A DNA stretch of 64,000 bases from Planctomycetota bacterium (GTDB lineage Bacteria; Planctomycetota; SZUA-567; H5-PLA8). The notes beneath the pieces are model-generated. The model was not told where the DNA came from. It searched no databases and saw only the letters and a list, made by a program, of their open reading frames with translations. Position numbers and translations under genes: made by a program. This document shows, one piece after another, positions 9,270-17,984 of the stretch; within the stretch, counting starts at the first letter, position 1; each line of letters starts with the position of its first letter. Location of the stretch: NCBI GenBank assembly GCA_027493525.1, contig JAOSKN010000001.1, positions 124,001-188,000 of the forward strand. The letters are read 5' to 3'.

Positions 9270-10463
9270 ATGGACCTGCTAACCGGCATTACGGTGCTCG
9301 ATTTCAGCCGCGTCCTGAGCGGCCCCTACTGCACCATGCTCCTGGGCGATTACGGCGCGGACGTCCTGAAGGTCGAGCGCCCTGGCGCGGGCGGCGGAGA
9401 CGAGACGCGCGCGTGGGGGCCGCCTTTCTTCGGGGGCGAGAGCGCCTACTACCTCGCGATCAACCGGAACAAGCGCGCGCTGACGCTGGACCTCAAGCAC
9501 GATGCCGGTCGCGACCTGGCGCGGAAGCTGGCGGCCCGGAGCGACATCCTGGTCGAGAACTTCACGCCTGGGGCGATGGCGCGGCTGGGGCTGGACTACG
9601 ATAGTTTGCGGGCGTCTAACCCGCGCCTGATCTACTGCTCCATCAGCGGCTTCGGGCAGGACGGCCCCGACGCGGCCCAGCCGGGGTTCGACCTCGTGCT
9701 CCAGGCGCGCGCGGGCTTGCAGAGCCTCACCGGTCCCGCGGACGGGCCGCCCTCGATCGTCGGCGTGGCCGTGGTGGACCTCTTCGCCGCGCAGCACGCG
9801 CTGGCGCTGATCCTGGCGGCGCTGCACGCGCGCGAACGGACCGGCGCCGGCTGCCGCCTGGACGTCGGGCTGCTCGACGCGGGCGTCTCCATGCTCATTC
9901 ACCGCGCCACGGCGCACCTGATGAGCGGGCAGCCGCCGGTCCGCCACGGCAACGCCCATCCGAACATCGTCCCGTACCAGACCTTTCGCGCCGCCGACGG
10001 CTACATCAATATCGCCGCGGGAAACGACCGGCTCTACGCGAACCTCTGCCACGTCCTGAAGCGCGAGGACCTCGCGCGGGACGCGCGCTTCGCAACCAAC
10101 GCCTTGCGCGTGGCCCACCGCGCGGAGTTGCTGGCCGAGTTGGAGCCGCTCATCGCCGCGCGCACGGCCGCGGCGCTGAACGCGGACCTGACGGCCGCGC
10201 ACGTGCCGGCGGCGGTCGTGCAGGATCTCGGCGCGGTCTTCCGGGACCCGCAGGTTCTCGCGCGCGAACTGCTCGCCGAGGTCGCGCATCCGGCCTGCGG
10301 CGACGTGCGGATGCCGGGGACGGTGGGCCGCGTGAACGGCGCCAAGCCGCCCGTGCGCCGCCCTCCGCCGCGGCTCGGCGAACACACCTTCGAGATCCTG
10401 AACGAGAAGCTGGGGCTGGATGAGGCGCGCCTGAAGGCGCTGCGGCGCGAGGGGGCAATCTGA
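9270..10463 (+). CDS. CaiB/BaiF family (class III) CoA-transferase
   Basis: Class III CoA-transferases move CoA between carboxylic acids through aspartyl-CoA and anhydride intermediates. The 397-residue product shows family motifs in order: GITVLDFSRVLSGPYCTMLLGDYGADVLKVE at the N-terminus, NRNKRALTLDLK, ENFTPGAMARLGLDY, CSISGFGQDGP, GFDLVLQARAGL, and a C-terminal RLGEHTFEIL. The donor and acceptor acids cannot be predicted. The start at 9270 is supported by homology to the family N-terminus; GGAGG at 9250-9254 is rather far upstream. It is divergent from the PEGA lipoprotein. Together with ETF-QO and 3-hydroxyacyl-CoA dehydrogenase elsewhere in the window, it suggests acyl-CoA catabolism. 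Confidence 0.93.
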   Translation: MDLLTGITVLDFSRVLSGPYCTMLLGDYGADVLKVERPGAGGGDETRAWGPPFFGGESAYYLAINRNKRALTLDLKHDAGRDLARKLAARSDILVENFTPGAMARLGLDYDSLRASNPRLIYCSISGFGQDGPDAAQPGFDLVLQARAGLQSLTGPADGPPSIVGVAVVDLFAAQHALALILAALHARERTGAGCRLDVGLLDAGVSMLIHRATAHLMSGQPPVRHGNAHPNIVPYQTFRAADGYINIAAGNDRLYANLCHVLKREDLARDARFATNALRVAHRAELLAELEPLIAARTAAALNADLTAAHVPAAVVQDLGAVFRDPQVLARELLAEVAHPACGDVRMPGTVGRVNGAKPPVRRPPPRLGEHTFEILNEKLGLDEARLKALRREGAI

Positions 10464-10507
10464 TCCGGCAGCCCGCGGGTCGTCCGAGGCAATTAGCGGA
10501 CCGGATC

Positions 10508-11368
10508 CTAACTCTTGATGTCCCGCTCCTCGAAGAGCAGCACGGCCGCCGAGAGAAAAGCGATCAGGTATCCGGCGAGATGGATCGTCGAAACGAGGAT
10601 CTCGCCGGTCCGGAAATAGCTGAAGAAGCACTGCTGCCAGCGGAGCATATGAGTCACGAAGAGGTAGGGATACAGCCAGTCGATGTCCGGCAGCAGGCGC
10701 AGGATCAGGCAGGCGAAGTAGATGCTAAGCGTGATGACGAAGGCCATCGCGGGCGTATCGACGAGGGCGGAGACCAGAATGCCCAAAGCCGCCAAGACCA
10801 TCATGCCCAGCGTGGCCAGGCCGCCCGCGGCCAGCAGGCGCATGGGCATTTCGGCCTCCGGGATCATGCTCGCGCCCTCGTTCCCGTTGTGGAACAGCAC
10901 GTTCAGCGTGTAGAGGTTGCCCGTGCCGAAATTAAGGATGCCGGCGCCGATCAGGAGCAGGAGCAAGAAGAAGCAGAGCGCCAGGGCGTAGCCCGTCAGC
11001 AGCGCGAACTTGGAGAGGATCAGCGCGCGGCGCGAGACCGGCCGCACCAGGCAGGCTCGCAGCGTGCCGCGTTCGGCCTCCCCCGCCACCATCAGGCCCG
11101 CGGCGACCACCACGAAGAGCGGAATCAGCATTTGGAAGACCGGGTTCATGGCGTGCGCGGCCATGTAGTACCCGTTGACGAAGTCGTCCTTGCCGCCAAG
11201 GTTGAACGCCGCGCGAAGAAGCTGGAGCATGTGATTGAACTGGAGGCGGTGAAAGACCGCCACGATCAGGGCCACCACGATCGTCAGCACCAGGAAGGGC
11301 ACCCAGGTGATCGCGCGGCCGGTCAGCTTGGCCCGCTCGAAGCGGAGCAGCGCCAGGAACGCGCTCAT
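10508..11368 (-). CDS. ABC-2 type transporter permease
   Basis: This 286-residue integral membrane protein has six predicted helices: one near the N-terminus (ITWVPFLVLTIVVALIVAVF), then clusters beginning at MLIPLFVVVAAGLMVAG, ALALCFFLLLLLIGAGIL, GLATLGMMVLAALGILV, MAFVITLSIYFACLIL and HLAGYLIAFLSAAVLLF. The motif EAERGTLRACLVRPVSRR is typical of ABC-2 permeases of the NatB/gliding type. It overlaps the ATPase gene by 4 bp (ATGA at 11365-11368), so the two form a two-component exporter. The substrate is unknown. Confidence 0.92.
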   Translation of the reverse strand: MSAFLALLRFERAKLTGRAITWVPFLVLTIVVALIVAVFHRLQFNHMLQLLRAAFNLGGKDDFVNGYYMAAHAMNPVFQMLIPLFVVVAAGLMVAGEAERGTLRACLVRPVSRRALILSKFALLTGYALALCFFLLLLLIGAGILNFGTGNLYTLNVLFHNGNEGASMIPEAEMPMRLLAAGGLATLGMMVLAALGILVSALVDTPAMAFVITLSIYFACLILRLLPDIDWLYPYLFVTHMLRWQQCFFSYFRTGEILVSTIHLAGYLIAFLSAAVLLFEERDIKS

Positions 11369-12324
11369 GCGGCCGCTCCTTCGATCTCGCGGCTGGTGGT
11401 GTGTTCGAGGAAGAAGCGGGCCAGCCAGTCGGCCTCCGGTTCGAGGGCGCGGACGGGAAATCCGGCGTCCAGCAGCACGCGATTGACGGCCTCGGGCGCG
11501 ACCCCCGGGGCCAGACAGAGGCCCTCCTCGGGCGACAGGAGCAGGTCGGCGTCGAGCCCCAGCTTGGCCTTGATCACCAGCGCGGCCTGGTCGGGCAGGT
11601 CCACGCGCACGGTGAGCCGGCGGTGCCGCCGCGCCAGTTCGGCCAGTTCCCCCTGCGCGACGCAGACGCCCTGGTCCAGGAACGCCACGCGGTTGCAGAG
11701 GTTCTCGACCTCCGAGAGCAGATGACTGCTGAGGAAGACGGTCAATCCGTCGTCGCGAACCAGGCTCCGCAGAAGCGCGCGGACGTCGCGGATGCCGTGC
11801 GGATCCAGCCCGTCGGTGGGCTCGTCGAGGATCAGCAGCTCGGGGCGCGGGAGCAGGCACGCGGCGAGCCCCAGCCGCTGGCGCATGCCGTGGCTGTAGA
11901 CCTCGACCGGATCGCGCTCGCGCCCGAGCAGCCCCACGCGCTCCAGGACGCGGTCGATCTCCCCGTGTTCGATCTTCCCGGAGAGCGAAGCGAAAAGTTC
12001 AAGGTTCTTCCGGCCGCTCAGATAACCGTAAAAAGAAGGCGCCTCCACGAACGCGCCGACCTTGCGCAGCGCGGCGAGCCGCTCGCGGGCCAGGTCGCGC
12101 CCATCGATCAGGACCCGCCCGGCGCTGGGGTGGATCAGCCCGAGGGCCATGCGCAGCGTCGTGGATTTTCCCGCGCCGTTGGGGCCCAGGAAACCGAACA
12201 GGTCGCCGCGGTTGATCTCGAGGGAGAGGTCACGTACGGCGGCAAGGTCCGGCGCGCGCCGCCAGCCCCAGCGCCGCTTGAAGGTCTTGGCGAGGCGTTC
12301 GAGTACGAGGAGAGGAGCGTTCAT
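11365..12324 (-). CDS. ABC transporter ATP-binding protein
   Basis: This ATPase drives the membrane partner encoded immediately downstream. The 319-residue product has Walker A GPNGAGKST (about residues 47-55), a signature YSHGMRQ (143-149) instead of LSGGQ, as is usual in the CcmA/NatA/DrrA subgroup, Walker B LLILDEP and the H-loop SSHLLSE. About 100 residues after the ATPase core form a C-terminal accessory domain. The start at 12324 removes a basic 13-residue extension and gives the family N-terminus. Exporters of this subgroup move drugs, antibiotics, sodium or lipids; nothing here decides between them. Confidence 0.94.
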   Translation of the reverse strand: MNAPLLVLERLAKTFKRRWGWRRAPDLAAVRDLSLEINRGDLFGFLGPNGAGKSTTLRMALGLIHPSAGRVLIDGRDLARERLAALRKVGAFVEAPSFYGYLSGRKNLELFASLSGKIEHGEIDRVLERVGLLGRERDPVEVYSHGMRQRLGLAACLLPRPELLILDEPTDGLDPHGIRDVRALLRSLVRDDGLTVFLSSHLLSEVENLCNRVAFLDQGVCVAQGELAELARRHRRLTVRVDLPDQAALVIKAKLGLDADLLLSPEEGLCLAPGVAPEAVNRVLLDAGFPVRALEPEADWLARFFLEHTTSREIEGAAA

Positions 12325-12384
12325 CGTAAGCAAGGAAGAGCGTCGCCGGGCGCGTTGCCCCAACCGACGCTCGGCGCAGTCCGG

Positions 12385-13176
12385 CTAGGGGCCGCCGCCG
12401 GCGGTCTTCTCCCCTGCCTGCGCCGTCCGCTCCGGCTTGGCCTCCCCGATGCGGTAGCGCTTGAAGTGTTCGTCCCACTCGGCGGAACCGCCGCGCTCTT
12501 TCCACCAAGCCCGGCAGGCTTCCGGGGTGGACCACTGCAGTTCGAGGAACTTCCGCCCGAAGTACTCATCTTCCATCGCTTCGGCTTTCCACTTGGCTTT
12601 GGGATCTTCGGGCTTGGCCTGGATCGCGGTCGCGGCATTCTTGTCCAGGTCGGCGACGGCGAGGACGCGGCTCAGCGTCCACTGCGCGACCGTTTGAACG
12701 TCGTGGTTGTCCTTGTCGTCGAGCTGCTTCACGACCAGCTCCAGATCCTCCCGCGTTAGGTTGTTGGCCTGCGCGAAGTAGGGCGCCATGCGGCAGGCCA
12801 GGATCCTTCCGGCGCGCGTACCGTTGGCCAGCGCTTCGTGAAAGACGGCCTTGGCCAGCGCCGGCTGGGTCTCGATGCAGCCGAGCAGCTCGCGATACGG
12901 CTTCTGGTTGGTCGTGAGAAACGTCTCACCGAACCCCTTCGCCAGGCCGTCCTCGATCTTGGCGACGTTCACGTTCGCGTCGTTGAGCGCGCCGACGAAG
13001 CCGCTCCGTTCGCGGGCCTCCCGCGTGGCGAACTGCACGGCGGCCCAGACCGCGAAGAGCACGCCGACGATCAGCGCCCAGAGCGGGGCCTTGAACGGAG
13101 CCGTCTGCGGAGCCGCGGGCGGCGCCGCGACGGCCGGCGCGGCTTCGGGTTCCTTGTCCTTCTTTTTCTTGCTCAT
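12385..13176 (-). CDS. Hypothetical membrane-anchored helical protein
   Basis: This 263-residue protein starts with a Lys-rich stretch, then a Pro/Ala segment and a single membrane helix (FKAPLWALIVGVLFAVWAAVQFA). The outside part is alpha-helical and may be HEAT-like. It has several Trp residues and a C-terminal charged tail (ERTAQAGEKTAGGGP). No known domain is recognised. It lies between a pseudopilin gene (30 bp upstream) and an ABC ATPase (60 bp downstream) on the same strand, in what looks like a five-gene operon. A role linked to envelope assembly is possible but not shown. Confidence 0.7.
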   Translation of the reverse strand: MSKKKKDKEPEAAPAVAAPPAAPQTAPFKAPLWALIVGVLFAVWAAVQFATREARERSGFVGALNDANVNVAKIEDGLAKGFGETFLTTNQKPYRELLGCIETQPALAKAVFHEALANGTRAGRILACRMAPYFAQANNLTREDLELVVKQLDDKDNHDVQTVAQWTLSRVLAVADLDKNAATAIQAKPEDPKAKWKAEAMEDEYFGRKFLELQWSTPEACRAWWKERGGSAEWDEHFKRYRIGEAKPERTAQAGEKTAGGGP

Positions 13177-13206
13177 GAACGAGGGGTCTCGACCTGGGGG
13201 ATTCCT

Positions 13207-13716
13207 TCAGTGGGCGACCGAGCCGTCGCAGAAGACGACGTTCTTGCCGCCCCAGCCGCCGGCGCCGGGATCCGGATGGAAGTTCTCGTAATCGTACAGC
13301 ATCGGCGTACGGGACGCGCCGACGAGTTGCTCCACGAAGGTACCCGGCGTCTCCCCGTTAAGTATAACGTTCCATTCGTAACTGGCTCCCTCCTTTTCGT
13401 AGAGCCCGCGGCGGTCTTCCGGGCACTGGAAGACCCGGCGGTCGCGGACGTACTCGAGCAGCGTGTCGCTCAAAGAGGCGCCGGGATCGATGCTGGGTCG
13501 GACGGCCAGGACGGGGTAGCGCTGCCCATGTTCGTCGGCATACAGGTTCGCCGCCTTGGCGAGTTGTGAAAGCTGGGCTTTGCAGGCCGTGCGCCGCGCC
13601 TCGGCGCGGGAACGCGCCAGGACCGGTAGGAGGATGCCCATCAGCACCAGCAGGACGGCCAGGACGACGAGGAGTTCCGTAAGCGTGAAGCCGCGTATCC
13701 CTACCCGCATGGCCAT
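13207..13716 (-). CDS. Type II/IV pseudopilin with C-terminal NVVFCDG motif
   Basis: The product has a prepilin leader ending RG|FTLTELLVVLAVLLVLMGILLPVL, the class III signal with Glu at +5 followed by a hydrophobic helix, so it is processed by a prepilin peptidase. Near the C-terminus is KNVVFCDGSVAH, the DG motif found in planctomycete-type pseudopilins. The start at 13716 fits GGAG at 13723-13726 and gives a short leader; longer upstream ATGs are unlikely. It belongs to a minus-strand operon, and its machine (ATPase, secretin) is not in the window. It probably forms part of a pilus-like fibre or a surface protein. Confidence 0.85.
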   Translation of the reverse strand: MAMRVGIRGFTLTELLVVLAVLLVLMGILLPVLARSRAEARRTACKAQLSQLAKAANLYADEHGQRYPVLAVRPSIDPGASLSDTLLEYVRDRRVFQCPEDRRGLYEKEGASYEWNVILNGETPGTFVEQLVGASRTPMLYDYENFHPDPGAGGWGGKNVVFCDGSVAH

Positions 13717-13802
13717 CGGGAACTCCGGAATCCGGACGCGGTGAACCGGCACATGACCCCGCTCGTTCATTGTCAACCGCACCTCGTCCATGGGGACGCC
13801 GT

Positions 13803-14432
13803 TCACCGCGCGGGGAGGCTCCGGGCCTTCTTGAGATTCTCCAACGCGCCTTCGTAGAGCGGGGCCAGTTCGGCGCGCTCTTCGCTGGACGTCACGCGCA
13901 GGAACTCCTTCACGGCCCGTTCGACGGTCTCCTGCATATTGGCATTGGAGGCCAGGTCACGCATGCGCTTGCGCTCCTCGGGCGGCAGTTCTTCCATTTG
14001 TTCGCGGAACTTACGCTGACGTTCCAAGGCCTCTTCGATGAACGCCTTGCGCTCCTCGGGCGCGAGCTTCCGGTAACGCTCGATCTGATCCTGGATGCCG
14101 CGATCGAGGGTTTCCTTGACGAAGCGCGCGCGCTGCTCGGGCGCGAGCCGTTCGAAAAAGCGCTGCGCCTGCGGGCTGCGCATGACCTCCCGGCGCTTCT
14201 GGACCTCCATCCGATTGACCTGCGCGATCACCTCGTCCAGGGCCGGCGGCTCCTCGGCGCCCAGGCGCGTCATGAGTTCCTCCGGCGTGGCGTCGCGGAC
14301 CTTTTCGGCCAATCGCTGGCCGGCAAGGTAACAGACGATCAGGATTCCCAGCACCAGCGCCAGGGCCTTGGCCCAGCGCAGGTTGGCGCGATCGCGGGGG
14401 ACCACGTTGCCGGTGAGCGGCGGCGTGCTCAT
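13803..14432 (-). CDS. DUF3106-like single-pass membrane protein
   Basis: This 209-residue protein has one N-terminal membrane helix (WAKALALVLGILIVCYLAG). A long charged helical region follows, with repeated phrases such as LAPEQRARFVKE, LAPEERKAFIEE and LPPEERKRMRDL, resembling the DUF3106 pattern of LPPEER-type repeats. The function is unknown. It is the first gene of the minus-strand operon running to 10508. No Shine-Dalgarno is visible before the ATG, but a TATACT hexamer lies 7 bp upstream, so a leaderless message is possible. The periplasmic placement is inferred from the topology. Confidence 0.75.
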   Translation of the reverse strand: MSTPPLTGNVVPRDRANLRWAKALALVLGILIVCYLAGQRLAEKVRDATPEELMTRLGAEEPPALDEVIAQVNRMEVQKRREVMRSPQAQRFFERLAPEQRARFVKETLDRGIQDQIERYRKLAPEERKAFIEEALERQRKFREQMEELPPEERKRMRDLASNANMQETVERAVKEFLRVTSSEERAELAPLYEGALENLKKARSLPAR

Positions 14433-14594
14433 ATAAGGAGTATACCTTGAATAAGGCGAAAATCTCTGGGGGGTAGGAGCCGGGTCTGGAGGCCTTCGCC
14501 CTGCCTCCCGGTATCCGGAACTCGAAACTTTTGAGCACTTGTCCGGTTTGGGGAACGAATCTATCCTTCTGGCTCGCCCTTGAGGAGAACGTGC

Positions 14595-16394
14595 ATGGCC
14601 GAGCGCGAGGTGCTGGAGACGGACGTCCTGATCGTCGGCGGCGGCGTGGGCGGGCTGGCGTGCGCCATCCGCCTGTCCGACTTGATCCGCAAGCACAACC
14701 GGGAACACCCCGGCAAGCCGCTCTCCGACCCGCAGATCCTGGTGCTCGAGAAAGGCCCCAGCGTCGGAGCGCACGTCCTCTCCGGCTGCGTGCTGGACAC
14801 CAAGGCGCTAAACGAGCTGCTTCCCGAATGGCGCTACGTCTCGCCCATCAAGCAGCCGGTCGTCGAAGAAGAGATCGCGTTCCTCACCGCGACGAAGAAA
14901 CTCCCGCTGCCCGAGGCGCTGATCCCGCCTTACCTGCATAACGAAGGGCATTACGTGGTGAGCCTCGCCGAGGTCGCGGAGTGGATGGCGAAGGAAGCGC
15001 GCGAACGCGGCGTGGAAATCCTGGAAGGCGAAGCGGGCGCCCAACTCCTGCTACAAGGACCCCACGTGCGGGGCGTGATCTGCGGCGACCGCGGGCTGGA
15101 CAAGCTCGGCAAGCCCGGCCCGAACCATGCACCCGGCGCGGAGATTCGCGCGAAGGTCACCGTCCTGGCCGATGGCGTCCGCGGCAATCTGACCAAAGTG
15201 CTCACGCGGCACCTCGACCTGCAAGGCACCCGCAATCCGCAGACCTATGCGCTGGGCGTGAAGGAACTGTGGGAGGTGCCCGAAGGGACCTTCCCGCCCG
15301 GCAAGGTCCTGCACACGCTGGGGTATCCACTGCAAGGCGCGGGGATCGAGGCCTTCGGCGGCAGTTTCGTGTACGGCATGGACGCGACGCACCTCGCCTA
15401 CGGCCTCGTGATCGGGCTCGATTACAAGGACCCCACCATCGACCCGCACTACGAGGCCCAGCGCCTCAAGGTTCACCCGGAGTTCAAGAAGTTCTTCGAG
15501 AAAGGCAAGCTGGTCTCCTACGGCGCGAAAGCGATCCCCGAAGGCGGGTACTACTCGATGCCGCGCCTCTACGGCGACGGCTTCGTGATCGTCGGCGACG
15601 CGGGGAGCTTCCTCAACGCGGCCCGGCTGAAAGGCGCGCACCTGGCGATGAAGTCCGGCATGCTGGCGGCCGAGGCGCTCCTGGACGCGCTGAGCGAGGG
15701 CGACTTCAGCGAGCGGAGCCTGAGCCGCTACGACGACCGCTTCCAGAATTCGTGGGCCTTCGAAGAGCTGTACGCGATGCGCAACTGGCGCCAGGCTTTC
15801 GCCGAAGGGCTGCTCAAAGGCGGCGCCCTGGAGATGCTGCAGCGCGTCACCCACGGGCGCGGGCTGATCGACCCCATGCGCGTGAAGGCCGACCACGAGA
15901 ACACCGGCTACCTGAACGTCGAGCGCCCCGGCGGGAAGCCGCGCCGCGGCGTGCCCTTCGACGGGAAGCTGACCTTCGACAAGCTCACCGACGTCTATCA
16001 CAGCGGCACCGTCCACGGCGAGAGCCAGCCCTGCCACCTCGTCGTGCCCGACCAGGACCTCTGCGTGAACCGCTGCACCCACGAGTTCGGCAATCCGTGC
16101 CAGCATTTCTGCCCGGCGAACGTCTACGAGTGGGTCGTGCCGGAGCAGAAGGGCCACCCGGAGTTCGTCTTCCCGCGCCGCGGAGTCTGGGCCGGGCCGC
16201 GCATGGGCAACAACGCCGAGTACGTGGACGTGACGAAGGAGTCGGTGGCCGTCGTCGACCCGAAGGACGGCCGCCTGCAACTCAACTTCGGCAACTGCGT
16301 CCACTGCAAGACCTGCGACATCAAGGACCCCTACGGCAACATCACCTGGGTCACGCCCGAAGGCGGCGACGGCCCGCGCTACCAGAAACTCTGA
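14595..16394 (+). CDS. Electron transfer flavoprotein-ubiquinone oxidoreductase
   Basis: ETF-QO passes electrons from reduced electron-transfer flavoprotein to the quinone pool, linking fatty-acid and amino-acid oxidation to respiration. The 599-residue product has an N-terminal FAD-binding fold (DVLIVGGGVGGLACAIRLSDL), the membrane-proximal region, and a C-terminal ferredoxin-like part whose 4Fe-4S ligands are the Cys in HFCPANVYEW and the three in NCVHCKTCDIKDP. It ends with ITWVTPEGGDGPRYQKL, the usual family terminus. GAGGAGA at 14582-14588 supports this start. No ETF alpha or beta genes are nearby, so its partners are encoded elsewhere. Confidence 0.97.
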   Translation: MAEREVLETDVLIVGGGVGGLACAIRLSDLIRKHNREHPGKPLSDPQILVLEKGPSVGAHVLSGCVLDTKALNELLPEWRYVSPIKQPVVEEEIAFLTATKKLPLPEALIPPYLHNEGHYVVSLAEVAEWMAKEARERGVEILEGEAGAQLLLQGPHVRGVICGDRGLDKLGKPGPNHAPGAEIRAKVTVLADGVRGNLTKVLTRHLDLQGTRNPQTYALGVKELWEVPEGTFPPGKVLHTLGYPLQGAGIEAFGGSFVYGMDATHLAYGLVIGLDYKDPTIDPHYEAQRLKVHPEFKKFFEKGKLVSYGAKAIPEGGYYSMPRLYGDGFVIVGDAGSFLNAARLKGAHLAMKSGMLAAEALLDALSEGDFSERSLSRYDDRFQNSWAFEELYAMRNWRQAFAEGLLKGGALEMLQRVTHGRGLIDPMRVKADHENTGYLNVERPGGKPRRGVPFDGKLTFDKLTDVYHSGTVHGESQPCHLVVPDQDLCVNRCTHEFGNPCQHFCPANVYEWVVPEQKGHPEFVFPRRGVWAGPRMGNNAEYVDVTKESVAVVDPKDGRLQLNFGNCVHCKTCDIKDPYGNITWVTPEGGDGPRYQKL

Positions 16395-16548
16395 TTCGCG
16401 GCCGAAGCCGGTTGCGGCGGCGGCGCGCAACACGTACAACACATACGGGTCGCAAGGATCCAGGGTGCGGCGAAGCTCTTCGCCGCAGGTCGTGTGGATG
16501 GTCGGGCCGCCATCCCGGAGCGCCATGCGCATTGCCGGGAGGGCCACC

Positions 16549-16884
16549 ATGCCCGAGTCCGATGTCGTTTCCGCGCCGCCGAAAGGCGGCTTCGGCTGTC
16601 TGCTCAGGATTTACTGGATGTTCGCCGGCTGCGTCGCGCCGGCGTACGCGGCCGTGATCATCGCGCGAGAGGGCGAAGGCCAGCCGGGCGTGGCCGACGC
16701 GGTCTTCGCGCTGGGACTGATTACGCTGCTTGCCGCACGCTTCGTGGACATCCGCTCGTACAACGGCAAGACCGGCGAGGGCGCGCCCGCGACGATGGCC
16801 GACTTCCGCCGCTACGCCGTCGGGGTCGTGCTGATCGGGCTGGCCGTCTACGGCGGGGCGCAGGCCTTGGCGCGCCTCCTCTGA
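16549..16884 (+). CDS. Small membrane protein
   Basis: This 111-residue protein has three predicted membrane segments (LRIYWMFAGCVAPAYAAVII, VADAVFALGLITLLAARFV, and VGVVLIGLAVYGGAQALA). No family is recognised. GGGAGGG at 16537-16543 lies 5 bp before the ATG and decides the start. It sits between ETF-QO and the ClpP-like gene, all on the plus strand; its role there is unknown. Confidence 0.7.
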   Translation: MPESDVVSAPPKGGFGCLLRIYWMFAGCVAPAYAAVIIAREGEGQPGVADAVFALGLITLLAARFVDIRSYNGKTGEGAPATMADFRRYAVGVVLIGLAVYGGAQALARLL

Positions 16885-16968
16885 GCCGCGACTTTGCACG
16901 CTGTCGGAGGTCGTGCTAGCATGCGCGGCCCCCGCCAGACCGGCGCGGGCTCAGGAGACGCCGCGCCC

Positions 16969-17976
16969 ATGGCCGAAGCGAAAAAGATCGCGATCAAGAA
17001 GCCGCCCATCCGCTTCCAGGAAACCCAGCGGGTCGTCGAGCGGATCGGCAAGCGCCTGGGCGGGCCGTTCATCGCCTATTGGAACAACCCGCGCGGCGCC
17101 GTCTGCCACAACGATGTCGTCGCGCTGTACCGCCTGCTCGAGCAGCTCGGCAAGAGCCGGCGCGTCTACCTATTCGTGAAGTCCTCGGGCGGGAACGGCC
17201 AGGCCTCCCTGCGCTTCGTCAGCCTGCTGCGCGAGTACTTCAAGGAAGTGCACGCGCTCGTTCCGCTGGAGGCCGAGTCGGCGGCGACGATGATCGCCCT
17301 GGGCGCCAATGCGATTCACATGGGCCCGATGTCCTACCTCACCGCCGTGGACACCTCGCTGACCCACGACCTCTCGCCCATCGACCGGGACAACGAGCGC
17401 GTCAGCGTGAGCCTGGACGAATTGAAGCGCGTGATCCGGCTCTGGCAGCAGGAGAAGGACCAGACCGCCTCGAACCCCTACAAATCGCTTTTCGAGTACG
17501 TGCACCCGCTGGTGATCGGGGCGGTGGACCGCGCCGACTCGCTCTCCATCAAGCTCTGCAAGGAGATCCTCTCCTACCACGTGAAGGACCGGCAGAAGAT
17601 CGAGCGCATCGCGACGACGCTGAACTCGAAGTATCCCTCCCACGGCTACCCGATTCACTCGCGGGAGGCGCGCAGCCTGGGGCTGCGCATCGACGAACTG
17701 GACCACGGGCTGCTGGACCTGCTGCTGGAACTCAACGAGCTGTACAGCGAGATGGGGCAGAAATCGACGACCGACTTCGACGAGACGCACAGCCACACCA
17801 ACGAAGTCCTGAACATCCTGGAAGCCCGCGGCGCCATGGTCTACTACCAGATGGAGAAGGACTGGTTCTACCGCACCGAGGAGCGGCGCTGGGTGACGAT
17901 GAACGACAAGAGCGGCTGGCAGCGCATGGTCCGTTCGAAAGGCAAGGTCGTTCAGGAGCGCTTCCACATCCTATGA
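16969..17976 (+). CDS. ClpP-fold protease of the serine dehydrogenase proteinase (SDH) type
   Basis: This 335-residue protein belongs to the ClpP/crotonase superfamily in the branch named after the serine dehydrogenase proteinase. The core has a strand-helix pattern beginning RRVYLFVKSSGGNGQASLRFVSLLREYF, then LVPLEAESAATMIALGANAIHMG, whose serine (EAESAAT) is the likely nucleophile, and PMSYLTAVDTSL. The C-terminal 60 residues (MVYYQMEKDWFYRTEERRW...) extend beyond the core. Its substrates are unknown. The start at 16969 has AGGAGA at 16953-16958. No membrane helix is obvious, so a cytoplasmic or peripheral location is likely. Confidence 0.8.
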   Translation: MAEAKKIAIKKPPIRFQETQRVVERIGKRLGGPFIAYWNNPRGAVCHNDVVALYRLLEQLGKSRRVYLFVKSSGGNGQASLRFVSLLREYFKEVHALVPLEAESAATMIALGANAIHMGPMSYLTAVDTSLTHDLSPIDRDNERVSVSLDELKRVIRLWQQEKDQTASNPYKSLFEYVHPLVIGAVDRADSLSIKLCKEILSYHVKDRQKIERIATTLNSKYPSHGYPIHSREARSLGLRIDELDHGLLDLLLELNELYSEMGQKSTTDFDETHSHTNEVLNILEARGAMVYYQMEKDWFYRTEERRWVTMNDKSGWQRMVRSKGKVVQERFHIL

Positions 17977-17984
17977 CGCTCGGG